The position numbers and the translations under genes are program-made. DNA of 64,000 nt from CBDFKQ01 sp965248855 (GTDB lineage Bacteria > Bacteroidota > Bacteroidia > Cytophagales > 172606-1), in the NCBI GenBank assembly GCA_965248855.1, contig CBDFKQ010000004.1, positions 342,293-406,292 of the forward strand. The letters are read 5' to 3'. Under the pieces are notes generated by a model. The model saw only the letters and a program-made list of their open reading frames with translations. It made no database searches and was not told where the DNA came from. Numbering within the stretch: position 1 is the stretch's first letter; each line of letters opens with the position of its first letter. Positions 55,304-63,334 of the stretch are shown one piece after another.

Positions 55304-56968
55304 TCAATTACTGTCCAGCATTTCTTTAGCGCTTATCATAGCGCTTTCCGAAGGCTTTTCCCCACCTATCATTTTAGCTATCTCAAATATTCTTTCATCA
55401 TTATTTAATTTTTTTATTTTACTGATGGTTTTATCGGAAGAATTGTCTTTATAAACAAAATAATGAACATTTCCATTCGCAGCTATTTGATGCAAGTGGC
55501 TGATAGCAATTACCTGATGGCGATGTGAAGCCATGTTTTTTATCATTTTTCCTACCCTTATAGCAATTTCTCCTGAAATTCCTGTATCAATTTCATCAAA
55601 AATTATTGTAGGTAATGATGTTTTGGCTGCCAATACATATTTTACACATAGCATGAGTCTTGAAAATTCTCCACCCGATGCTACACTTTTCAAATCTGCA
55701 GGCGCCACACCTTTATTGGCAGAGAATAAAAGATTAATTGTATCTATTCCTGTTTGTGTTGGTTGAGTGATGGTATGTTTAATCTTTACTGAGGCGTTTG
55801 GCATTCCAACTTCAGTAAGCAGGGCGATTAATTCATTTTCAAAAGTATTGATTACACTTTTTCTGCTATCCGAAAGTTGTTCGCCAAGGTTATTTACATT
55901 TTTAATATTCTTATCTAAATCTAATTTTACTTTATTAATTTCTTCATCAAAATTGAGTATTTTACTTACTTTGTGCTCCAATTCATTTCTTAATTCAATC
56001 AGGCCTTGAACTTTACTTACCTGATGTTTTTTTTGAAGGCGGTATATAAAATCTAGTCTTGTTTGAATTTGAATTACTTTTTCAGGGTCAAGATCTACTG
56101 TATTTTCTTCTGCTTCAAGCTCTAAAATGACATCTTTTAATTCAATATAACAGCTTTCTAACCTGTCCTTTAAGTTCCTGTGGCGGGTAGAAATATTTCC
56201 TATTTGATTTAAAACACTTACTGATTGCCTTAAATTATTGATGACCGAGTTTTCTGAACCCGATAAAATATCTATACTATTTACCAGTTTTGATTTTATT
56301 TCTTCTGCACTTTCTAAAATTCGTAATTCATCTTCAATTAACTCTATTTCCTGATCCGAAATGAGTTCGGCGTTTACTAATTCATTAAGTAAAAATTGAT
56401 TATAATCTAATTCTTTATGCAATGTTTCTGCATTGCTAACTAAATCGTTGTATTCAGCCTGTGTTTTTTTGAATGATTTAAATGCTTCTAAATAATTTGT
56501 AATTAATATTTGATTTTGAGCATAAATATCAATAATCTGTAATTGATATTCATTGGAGCCTAATTGAAGCGTATCATGCTGTGAATGTATATCAACCAGC
56601 ATGCTACCGATTTTTTTTAAAATCTCCAGAGTTACAGGCGTATCATTTACAAATGCTCTCGATTTTCCACTTGGGCTTATTTCTCTTCTAATAATATTTG
56701 TTGCATCATAATCTAATTCTTCTTCTGCAAAAATATTTTTTAAACTGTCATGCTCCGGCACTTCAAAAGTACCTTCTATTATGCACTTTTCTTTATCATC
56801 AAACAAAGCTTTTGTATCAGCCCTATGCCCAAGTAACAAACCAATAGCACCCAACATAATGGATTTTCCTGCACCTGTTTCTCCTGTAATAATACTTAAT
56901 TCTCTATCCGGCTTCATTTCCAGTTCTTGAATTAAAGCGTAATTTTTAATAAAAAGATTTTTTAACAT
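55304..56968 (-). CDS. recN: DNA repair protein RecN
   Basis: 554 residues. Walker A GETGAGKSIMLGAIGLLLG lies near residue 30, and the ABC signature is SGGEFSRLMLCVKYV with Walker B TIIFDEIDTGISGEIA near residue 455. Two coiled-coil arms lie between. RecN is an SMC-like protein that tethers DNA ends in double-strand break repair. Start at ATG 56968 gives the family opening MLKNLFIKNYALIQELE. Confidence 0.97.
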   Translation of the reverse strand: MLKNLFIKNYALIQELEMKPDRELSIITGETGAGKSIMLGAIGLLLGHRADTKALFDDKEKCIIEGTFEVPEHDSLKNIFAEEELDYDATNIIRREISPSGKSRAFVNDTPVTLEILKKIGSMLVDIHSQHDTLQLGSNEYQLQIIDIYAQNQILITNYLEAFKSFKKTQAEYNDLVSNAETLHKELDYNQFLLNELVNAELISDQEIELIEDELRILESAEEIKSKLVNSIDILSGSENSVINNLRQSVSVLNQIGNISTRHRNLKDRLESCYIELKDVILELEAEENTVDLDPEKVIQIQTRLDFIYRLQKKHQVSKVQGLIELRNELEHKVSKILNFDEEINKVKLDLDKNIKNVNNLGEQLSDSRKSVINTFENELIALLTEVGMPNASVKIKHTITQPTQTGIDTINLLFSANKGVAPADLKSVASGGEFSRLMLCVKYVLAAKTSLPTIIFDEIDTGISGEIAIRVGKMIKNMASHRHQVIAISHLHQIAANGNVHYFVYKDNSSDKTISKIKKLNNDERIFEIAKMIGGEKPSESAMISAKEMLDSN

Positions 56969-57197
56969 AGAAAAAATTTACTAAACGTTATTCCGATAAA
57001 ATTACAAAAATATATCAGCTAAAGTTTAAATGCTTTTTATAAATAGGAGAAATTACGCATATGATTAAGGATTAACAGTAAAAAACAATAGGATTAATAA
57101 ATAAAAAAAATTAAACCTTTTTATCACATCTCTGTCAAACCATAGCAATTGCAAAAAAAAACAAAATAAATTTTAAATTTTAAAACAAATCTCACAT

Positions 57198-58049
57198 ATG
57201 AAAAAAATATTTTTAACGGCCGTCTTTGCTGTAGCAGCACTTTCGGTGAGGGCACAGGATATTAATGAAGACAAGAAAGAAATAAAAAAAGATGATAAAA
57301 AAATTCAATCAACTTTAAATGATATCCAAAAAGATAAAAAAGACTTAAAGAAAGACTATGCTGACATTAAACATGACAAGCAAGTTATTAAAAATGAAGA
57401 AAAAGCATTAAAGGCTTTAGATAAAAACATTGACCACGAAAAAGCTGATATAGCTAAAGATAAAAATGCCGTGAAGACAGATTGGAAAGATATCAGTAAT
57501 GATAAAAAAGTTATCGCAGTTGAAACTGCTGAAATAAAAGGAGATAATAAAACAATAAAATCTGATTGGCAAAATGTGAATGCCGATAAAAAAACAGTTT
57601 CACAAGATAAACAAATCATTATCAAGGACATTAAAAGTGGTAATTTAACCGGTGCTGAGAAAGAAATAGAGGTATTAGAAAAAAACAAACAAAATTTAAA
57701 TGAGGCAAAAGATAAATTAGCTGCTGATAAAAAAAATAAAGAAATAGATAATAAAACCTTGGCTGCCGAGAAGAAAGATTTAGCTAAAGATAAGAGTAAA
57801 TTCAAATCAGATGAAAAAGATTTAAAACGTGATGCTAAGTACTTAACAGCCGAAAAAGCTAAATTCAATAAAACTGAAAATATATTAGATAAAAATCAGG
57901 CTGATTTGAAACATGATAGGACTGATGCCAAACATGACAGAAAAGATTTGATGCACGATAAAAGAGAATTACATAGAGAGAGAGTAGCTAAAGCACAAGA
58001 TCAAAGGGAGTTACATAGAGATCGTACTGCACATCACACACATCATTAA
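57198..58049 (+). CDS. Secreted lysine/aspartate-rich heptad-repeat protein with histidine-rich tail
   Basis: 283 residues. A signal peptide ends VRA-QD (about 19). Nearly all the rest is charged, with D-K-K/K-D-K spaced every seven residues (DLKKDYADIKHDKQVIKNEE, DISNDKKVI), predicting a long helical rod. The last 45 residues carry about 12 His (KHDRTDAKHDRKDLMHDKRE ... TAHHTHH), which could bind metal. No family is recognised. Its 3' end and terminator are partly duplicated at 60095-60422. Transcribed alone, with a terminator 17 bp after the stop. Confidence 0.75.
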   Translation: MKKIFLTAVFAVAALSVRAQDINEDKKEIKKDDKKIQSTLNDIQKDKKDLKKDYADIKHDKQVIKNEEKALKALDKNIDHEKADIAKDKNAVKTDWKDISNDKKVIAVETAEIKGDNKTIKSDWQNVNADKKTVSQDKQIIIKDIKSGNLTGAEKEIEVLEKNKQNLNEAKDKLAADKKNKEIDNKTLAAEKKDLAKDKSKFKSDEKDLKRDAKYLTAEKAKFNKTENILDKNQADLKHDRTDAKHDRKDLMHDKRELHRERVAKAQDQRELHRDRTAHHTHH

Positions 58050-58066
58050 TTATTTAAATTGCCGAT

Positions 58067-58103
58067 AAAAAAAATCCGGATTTATAAAATCCGGATTTTT
58101 TTT
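58067..58103. terminator. Terminator copy 1, after the heptad-repeat gene
   Basis: AAAATCCGGAT and its complement form a stem flanked by A8 and T8. Nearly the same sequence occurs at 60387-60422 and 63273-63311. It also lies just past the convergent glycoside hydrolase stop. Confidence 0.85.
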
Positions 58104-58112
58104 GTTTAATAT

Positions 58113-58136
58113 GATCTGTAGTAGCTACTACAGATC
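58113..58136. repeat. 24-bp perfect palindrome spanning the glycoside hydrolase stop codon
   Basis: GATCTGTAGTAG (58113-58124) is followed directly by its complement (58125-58136). The stop codon of the minus-strand hydrolase (58128-58130) is inside it. It may be a hairpin or a scar; it contains GTAG and CTAC tetranucleotides like the REP-like hairpins at 7440 and 60073. Confidence 0.45.
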
Positions 58137-59849
58137 AGGTCGTACAGTATATTCTGTTATTGCTGCCTCACTAATGTTTGCAGACTTATCCACAGCTACA
58201 ACTTTATAAATATAACGATCATTATCTATTACAAAATTATTGGCTAAAGTAGATCCGATTTGGTTTTGAATAGATGTAGTAAATTCTGGCCTTAAGGATT
58301 TAAAAATCCTGTAATAACAAAAGTCTTCTTCATTATTTTCCTGCCATTTTAGGATAAACTTGCCGTCAGAAGTTTTTTCAAGTTTAAGTCCATTTACTTT
58401 AGCCGGCGGTACTTCATCGTATGCGTTAGTATATACTGTAACTGAAAGTGCTTTAATGGTGTCCATAAGGCCATTTGTTGTAAGAGAAATTTTTTTATCT
58501 GCCCTTTGCATGTCTCCGAAGCGGTTCCATGGAATGTTTTGGGCATCAAAGCTATACTTCTGTAGCAATGCATTTATTTTTTTATTGTTAGTTTTTATTG
58601 AAACAGGGGTAGCAGTTTTATTTCGGTTGATTAAAGCTATTGACCAACTGCCCGTCTGGTTGTTTTGAATGACCGCAACACGAACCATTTCATCGCTACT
58701 ATTTACTGAATAAACCGTTGCAGGTCCTCTAAAAAATCTGGTAAGCAAGCCATAGGAGTAATATAGTCCTCTAGTGTCATAATTATTCCCACTCCACTTA
58801 AAGAGTCCCCATTTGTTCATATAATTATGGCCGGGTCCACCATCAGGAAAATCAGAAAACGTCCAATAGGCCATTGAATAAACGCCCCCATTAATAGCAG
58901 CTAAAGCCATTTCAGAAATTTGTAACGGGAGGTACATTTCACTTGGTGTATCATTGTATACATCAATATCTAATTTCATTCCATTTACAAAACGGGTGTC
59001 TTGCCGTGTGCCAAATTCACCAAGAATAAAGTTTTTATTCTTGGATTGAGCAATCTTGCCTCCCCACTGCATTTTTTTTAGAAATAAAGAATAAAAGTCA
59101 AGTTCTTCAGGGCGCTTATCCCATTCGTAATGATGGCCTCCATAAATAGCTGTAATGGCATCCATGCTGTCGATAGCCCATTTAACCGTTGGCCATCCTT
59201 CATTAAATCCTGACTTGGCTTCATCAGATGCCAAAAGACCTACCTTTAATTTCCGGGATTTCAATTCATTAAAAATTTCCTTATGATAATCCCTAAATGT
59301 TGGCATGTTACTCCTTAGGCTTCCCCAATTTTTTAAGGTCATTTCATTGGTCATGCAATAATATTTTAAATTCGAAAAGCCTTTTTTCTTAATAAAATAT
59401 TCTAAATTATTTACAATTAAATTAGCATATTCCTTTCTTTCAGATCCCGGTTGTGTAACTTTCGGATCCCATGTAGTTAAGTAAATTTCGGCATTTGTAT
59501 TTTTAGTTTCTTTTAATCGAATAGCCATATTATCCATTTCTTTTTCACTCCATGTATAATTATGGGTGACACGGGCAAAAGATGGGTTTAATTCGCGCCA
59601 TCTTTTGTCTAACACCTGGTCTGTATGTTCCTGAGTTGTTGGATGCAAATGATGGAAAATGTGAAATCCAACTCCCCCAAAACTTTTATGGATTATCTCT
59701 TCTGTATTAATATTAATAGAACAAAGCTTATCTGATTCAGTCTTTGTTGGGGAACGAAAGGCGATAAATACTGTACCTATCAAAATAAGAACGATGGCTA
59801 ATACTATAGATAGTTTGAGTTGATAGGATTTATTTTCTTTAAGTGTCAT
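58128..59849 (-). CDS. Clan GH-A glycoside hydrolase with C-terminal FN3-like domain
   Basis: 573 residues. A signal anchor occupies about 11-31. A TIM-barrel region follows (about 45-400), with probable catalytic acid/base Glu in YYCMTNEMTLKNW (the NE pair after strand 4) and nucleophile Glu in FILGEFGTRQD (strand 7), the clan GH-A arrangement. A beta-sandwich (about 400-475) and an FN3-like domain (about 480-570, VNGLKLEKTSDGKFILKWQE) complete it. The family number and substrate cannot be fixed by eye (GH39-, GH30- or GH5-like). It stands alone between copies of the same terminator and may be an acquired module. Confidence 0.8.
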   Translation of the reverse strand: MTLKENKSYQLKLSIVLAIVLILIGTVFIAFRSPTKTESDKLCSININTEEIIHKSFGGVGFHIFHHLHPTTQEHTDQVLDKRWRELNPSFARVTHNYTWSEKEMDNMAIRLKETKNTNAEIYLTTWDPKVTQPGSERKEYANLIVNNLEYFIKKKGFSNLKYYCMTNEMTLKNWGSLRSNMPTFRDYHKEIFNELKSRKLKVGLLASDEAKSGFNEGWPTVKWAIDSMDAITAIYGGHHYEWDKRPEELDFYSLFLKKMQWGGKIAQSKNKNFILGEFGTRQDTRFVNGMKLDIDVYNDTPSEMYLPLQISEMALAAINGGVYSMAYWTFSDFPDGGPGHNYMNKWGLFKWSGNNYDTRGLYYSYGLLTRFFRGPATVYSVNSSDEMVRVAVIQNNQTGSWSIALINRNKTATPVSIKTNNKKINALLQKYSFDAQNIPWNRFGDMQRADKKISLTTNGLMDTIKALSVTVYTNAYDEVPPAKVNGLKLEKTSDGKFILKWQENNEEDFCYYRIFKSLRPEFTTSIQNQIGSTLANNFVIDNDRYIYKVVAVDKSANISEAAITEYTVRPDL

Positions 59850-59992
59850 GAGAGATGCTATAGGTTTTATTTCAAGATAGATATAGTTACATAATAAGGA
59901 TAAAATTGCTATTGCAGTAAAGATATATAATATATCAATAATGCAAGAAGGCTACTTCGAAATGTCAGGGAATTCTCTCACCTATTCTTAGC

Positions 59993-60059
59993 GTCTCACT
60001 GAGACTTAAAATATCATAAGCGTCCGCTTGTTTTTTTTAATAATATAAGCGGACGCTTA
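59993..60059. promoter_or_regulatory. Two inverted repeats upstream of the glycoside hydrolase gene
   Basis: GTCTCA-C-TGAGAC (59993-60005) is followed by a 13-bp perfect inverted repeat, TAAGCGTCCGCTT (60017-60029) with its complement at 60047-60059. They lie 144-210 bp upstream of the hydrolase start. They may be operators, a terminator, or ends of a lost mobile element. Of the 59850-60464 gap, only these, the hairpin at 60073, the pseudogene at 60095 and its terminator can be named. Confidence 0.4.
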
Positions 60060-60072
60060 ATTAAAGTAGGTC

Positions 60073-60086
60073 GTAGCACATGCTAC
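60073..60086. repeat. Short GTAGCA/TGCTAC hairpin
   Basis: GTAGCA and TGCTAC are complementary with a 2-base loop, directly before the duplicated gene fragment. It shares the GTAG foot with the hairpin at 7440. Confidence 0.35.
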
Positions 60087-60094
60087 AACCAGAA

Positions 60095-60369
60095 GCAGAT
60101 TTAACTAAAGATTGGAGTAAATTTAAATCAAATGAAAAAGATTTAAAACGTGATGCTAAATACTTGGCGGCAGAGAAAGATAAATTCAATAAACCGAAAA
60201 TAAATTAGATAAAAATCAGGCTGATTTGAAACATGATAGGACTGATGCCAAACATGACAGAAAAGATTTGATGCACGATAAAAGAGAATTACATAGAGAG
60301 AGAATAGTTAAAGCACAAGATCAAAGGGAATTACATCGAGATCGTACTGCACATCACACGCATCATTAA
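60095..60369 (+). pseudogene. Duplicated 3' fragment of the heptad-repeat gene, frameshifted
   Basis: The sequence repeats the last 270-odd bases of the 57198-58049 gene, up to and past its stop codon. The last 160 bases are nearly identical; the first 110 differ more (for example DLTKDWSKFKSNEKDLKRDA against DLAKDKSKFKSDEKDLKRDA). One base is lost near 60191-60197, which puts a stop (TAG) at about 60206. The front half of the gene and its signal peptide are absent. It is a remnant from duplication or recombination, not a working gene. Confidence 0.9.
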
Positions 60370-60386
60370 TTATTTAAATTGCCGAT

Positions 60387-60422
60387 AAAAAAATCCGGAT
60401 TTATAAAATTCGGATTTTTTTT
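60387..60422. terminator. Terminator copy 2, after the pseudogene
   Basis: Same hairpin as 58067-58103 with one change (ATTCGG for ATCCGG in the second arm), followed by TTTGTTTAATATTATC, shared with copy 3. Confidence 0.8.
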
Positions 60423-60464
60423 GTTTAATATTATCCAAAAATATAGGGTTAACATGAAACAAAT

Positions 60465-60857
60465 ATGACATACTATCAGAGTGAAATAAATCGAATAAGG
60501 AATATCTGTTATTCCAACAAAGGACAGATTGAAAAAATAATTGAAACACACCGTTACATAAACAATAACTTTGATAAAGAATTAAATTTAGAGTTGCTTT
60601 CGCGAATCCGATTTATATCAAAATTTCACTTACTTCGACTGTTTAAAAGATACTATGGGCAAACACCAAAACAATATGTTATAGACAAGCGGATTGAAAA
60701 AGCAAAAGAGATTTTGAACAAAGGAACAACTGTAACCGAAACATGTTTCGATATCGGGTTTGAAAGCCCCTGTTCGTTTAGCACATTGTTTAAATCTCGT
60801 GTAGGACTAGCACCAATAAAATTTCAAAAAAGAGCAACTTTCACAAAGTCAGTTTAA
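60465..60857 (+). CDS. AraC-family helix-turn-helix regulator, single-domain
   Basis: 130 residues. The two AraC helix-turn-helix units are complete: ELNLELLSRIRFISKFHLLRLFKRYYGQTP and TVTETCFDIGFESPCSFSTLFKSRVGLAPIKF. There is only a short N-terminal segment, so it lacks a ligand-binding domain. The glyoxalase-like gene follows at 43 bp on the same strand and is probably controlled by it; the AraC/VOC pairing is common in Bacteroidota from memory. Confidence 0.9.
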   Translation: MTYYQSEINRIRNICYSNKGQIEKIIETHRYINNNFDKELNLELLSRIRFISKFHLLRLFKRYYGQTPKQYVIDKRIEKAKEILNKGTTVTETCFDIGFESPCSFSTLFKSRVGLAPIKFQKRATFTKSV

Positions 60858-60900
60858 TTCTAATTTTGAAACTTTGCAGTATTAATTTAAAATTAAAAAA

Positions 60901-61296
60901 ATGAAAGTAAAAATAATTAGTATTCCGGTCAAAGACCAAGAAAGAGCATTACGGTTTTATACTGAGAAATTGGGCTTTGTGAAAAAAGTAGATGTGCCAA
61001 TAAGCGCGGATAGCAGATGGATAACTGTAGTAAGCAAAGAAGAACAAGGCGGACCAGAAGTTTTGTTGGAACCCTCTCCCAATCATTTTGAGCCGGCTAA
61101 AGTTTATCAAAAAGCACTTTTTGATGCAGGAATTCCCTATACCCAATTTAATACTGATAATGTTTTACAAGAATATGAACGGCTTTTAAGTCTTGGTGTT
61201 GAATTTAGTGTGAAACCAACTGAAATGGGAACAGTGAAAATTGCTGTTTTTAATGATACTTGCGGAAATAATATTCAACTTGTCGAAATGCTTTGA
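60901..61296 (+). CDS. VOC-family (glyoxalase/bleomycin-resistance-like) protein
   Basis: 131 residues, one VOC unit pair: ISIPVKDQERALRFYTEKLGFVKKVD and VYQKALFDAGIPYTQFNTDN ... GTVKIAVFNDTCGNNIQLVEML. The final Glu of QLVEM is the usual metal ligand; a first-strand His is absent. Activity could be glyoxalase, dioxygenase or antibiotic binding; not decidable. Confidence 0.9.
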   Translation: MKVKIISIPVKDQERALRFYTEKLGFVKKVDVPISADSRWITVVSKEEQGGPEVLLEPSPNHFEPAKVYQKALFDAGIPYTQFNTDNVLQEYERLLSLGVEFSVKPTEMGTVKIAVFNDTCGNNIQLVEML

Positions 61297-61337
61297 GAAG
61301 AAACCCCTACCTATCAGTAAAATATTTCTTGTCTCCA

Positions 61338-61359
61338 TGGCAGGTGTCTTCACCTGCCA
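61338..61359. repeat. REP-like hairpin sharing a CAGGTG core
   Basis: TGGCAGGTG and CACCTGCCA form a 9-bp stem with a TCTT loop, between the VOC gene and the convergent AraC gene. The CAGGTG/CACCTG core matches the hairpin at 7440-7465. Confidence 0.45.
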
Positions 61360-61405
61360 CTAATTCTGAAAACTATGTCAGCATAAGATTATTCAGGCAT
61401 TTGTT

Positions 61406-62272
61406 TTATGAGTCGTAAAACATTTTCTTAAACGTTAAAGGGCTTTGGTTGTATATCTTTCTAAACTGCCTGTTAAAATTTGATAAATTGTTAAAGCCAC
61501 AGTCCATACTTATTTCGATTACACTTTTATTGGTTTTTATGAGCATACCCGAAGCCCGGTTGAGTCGCACTTCATTAACAAAATTTGTAAATGTTTTTTT
61601 TGTACGCTGACTAAAATACCTGGAAAAAGAATTTTTGGCCATATTCGCAATTTCTGCGGCTTCAGACAAGTGAATTTCCCGATTGAAATTTTTTATTACA
61701 AAATTTATAATCTTATTCATCCTATCAGTTTCAAGTTGATTTTGCCCTGTAATAATACTCGGACATATATAAGTAAGCTCCTTACTGTCTGCCAGAATAT
61801 TTAATATATTTACAAATAAAAGCCACCGTGCAAGCCCTTGTAAGTCAATCAAAGTATATAACATTTCACTGATTAGTAAATTCGTCTTGCCGGTAATGTC
61901 CAAGCCTTTTAGAGACTTACCAAGCAAGCTGCTGATCTTTTGCGCTTCCGGCAAAGAAAAAAAGTTTTCACCAAAGGAATCCTCTCGGAAATGCACTACT
62001 ATGGATTTAGCTCTAAGGGTTGACCCTGCCGCATAGTATTGCGCATCATTTTTATAGTTATGTGGCAAATACGAACCAATCAAAGCCAAATCGCCGGGCT
62101 CAAAATTACTTATCTTGTCTCCAATGAATCGCTTGCCTGTACTTTCAGTTACCAAAACTAATTCATACTCAGGATGAAAATGCCAGGGTGTGGGAAAAAA
62201 ATGGTAATCGAAACCTCTGGTTACAAAAGATTCATCAGCGTTTCTGGGTAAATACTCTAATACAGGTTTCAT
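61406..62272 (-). CDS. AraC-family regulator with cupin sensor domain
   Basis: 288 residues. The N-terminal cupin half (about 15-100) has HFHPEYELVLVTESTG and GDLALIGSYLPHNY with His residues typical of sugar-binding AraC proteins. The C-terminal helix-turn-helix pair (about 185-285) is intact: IHLSEAAEIANMAKNSFSRYFSQRTKKTF and SVIEISMDCGFNNLSNFNRQFRKIYNQSP. It is divergent from the PhyH-type dioxygenase gene (131 bp between starts) and probably controls it. Confidence 0.93.
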   Translation of the reverse strand: MKPVLEYLPRNADESFVTRGFDYHFFPTPWHFHPEYELVLVTESTGKRFIGDKISNFEPGDLALIGSYLPHNYKNDAQYYAAGSTLRAKSIVVHFREDSFGENFFSLPEAQKISSLLGKSLKGLDITGKTNLLISEMLYTLIDLQGLARWLLFVNILNILADSKELTYICPSIITGQNQLETDRMNKIINFVIKNFNREIHLSEAAEIANMAKNSFSRYFSQRTKKTFTNFVNEVRLNRASGMLIKTNKSVIEISMDCGFNNLSNFNRQFRKIYNQSPLTFKKMFYDS

Positions 62273-62403
62273 TATTCAATAATACGATAAATAAAACATT
62301 TCAACATTCAAATGTTATTAAAGTATCGTTTCTTAACATTTAAAACGTAGTGCATAAGGTTATACTGAACTACCTTGCTCCAATATTAAACCAATTATAT
62401 TAT

Positions 62404-63228
62404 ATGTCAGGAATAAAAATAACTCCGGCACAGGTTGCCCAATATCATGATCAGGGCTTTTTAGTAATAAAAGGCTTTTGCAGCAAGCCCGAAACAGACA
62501 AACTTTATCATACGGCCATCAGTGATAATGCAATGTTAAATAACGCGCTTGACCTCAATGATCAAAGTGGTAAAAAAACAAAATTGTCTCTGTGGTTTAA
62601 CCCGGGAAACGACGTTTTTGGTTATTTAACAAGAAGCGAAAAAATGGTTGGAGTTGTTCACCAATTATTAGGAAATAAATCACAAGTATGCCACTTTCAT
62701 TCCAAACTCATGCAAAAGGAGCCCAAAGTAGGTGGCGCGTGGGAATGGCACCAAGATTATGGTTACTGGTATAAAAATCAGTTCATGTTCCCCGATGAGT
62801 TAATAAGCGTGATGATAGCATTAACTCCGGCCAATATAGAGAACGGCTGCCTACAGGTTATTAAAGGTTCGCATAAAATGGGCCGGGTAAATCACGGCTT
62901 TTCCGGTGAACAGGTTGGTGCTGATATGCAAATGGTTGAAAATGCACTAAAAACGATGGAACTCATGTATGCAGAATTTGAGCCTGGAGATGCTTTATTT
63001 TTTCACAGTAACCTTCTGCATCGGTCTGAAGCCAATCTATCCAATCATCCGCGATGGTCAATAATTTCTTGTTATAGCTTACAATCCAATTTGGCTTATA
63101 ATGAAACATCCACTTCCTGGAAAACGCCTGTAAATGTTGTTCCTGACGAGGCAATTTTAGATTGGATTCCTGAATCTTTATCAAATGCTGATTTCCTTAA
63201 AAAAGAAAACGATCCTGCTCTCAAATAA
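62404..63228 (+). CDS. Phytanoyl-CoA dioxygenase (PhyH)-family protein
   Basis: 274 residues from ATG 62404; a GTG at 62350 would add 18 residues without family match. It has the Fe(II)/2-oxoglutarate facial triad: His and Asp in WEWHQDYGYWY and the distal His in LFFHSNLLHRSEANLS, with the 2-oxoglutarate Arg nearby in HPRWSI or LHRS. The opening VAQYHDQGFLVIKGFC is typical. It hydroxylates an unknown small molecule. Control by the divergent AraC gene is inferred. Confidence 0.92.
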   Translation: MSGIKITPAQVAQYHDQGFLVIKGFCSKPETDKLYHTAISDNAMLNNALDLNDQSGKKTKLSLWFNPGNDVFGYLTRSEKMVGVVHQLLGNKSQVCHFHSKLMQKEPKVGGAWEWHQDYGYWYKNQFMFPDELISVMIALTPANIENGCLQVIKGSHKMGRVNHGFSGEQVGADMQMVENALKTMELMYAEFEPGDALFFHSNLLHRSEANLSNHPRWSIISCYSLQSNLAYNETSTSWKTPVNVVPDEAILDWIPESLSNADFLKKENDPALK

Positions 63229-63272
63229 ACAAAATAGGAAAAGGAAGTAGCTTATTTAGATTAGATACGATA

Positions 63273-63311
63273 CAAAAAAAATCCGGATTTTATAAAATCC
63301 GGATTTTTTTT
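63273..63311. terminator. Terminator copy 3
   Basis: Stem of AAATCCGGATTT arms with A8 and T8 flanks, then TGTTTAATATTATCGAAAAA, matching copy 2. It follows the dioxygenase gene by 45 bp and precedes the transpeptidase remnant. Confidence 0.85.
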
Positions 63312-63334
63312 GTTTAATATTATCGAAAAAATTT

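Noticed and set aside
57198..58049. Tandem DNA repeat or CRISPR-like array in the lysine-rich gene
   Set aside because: The periodicity is at amino-acid level (seven residues) with poorly conserved codons; there are no repeated units with spacers.
60454..60468. Start codon at 60454 for the AraC gene
   Set aside because: The frame from this ATG stops after four codons; ATG 60465 opens the real frame.
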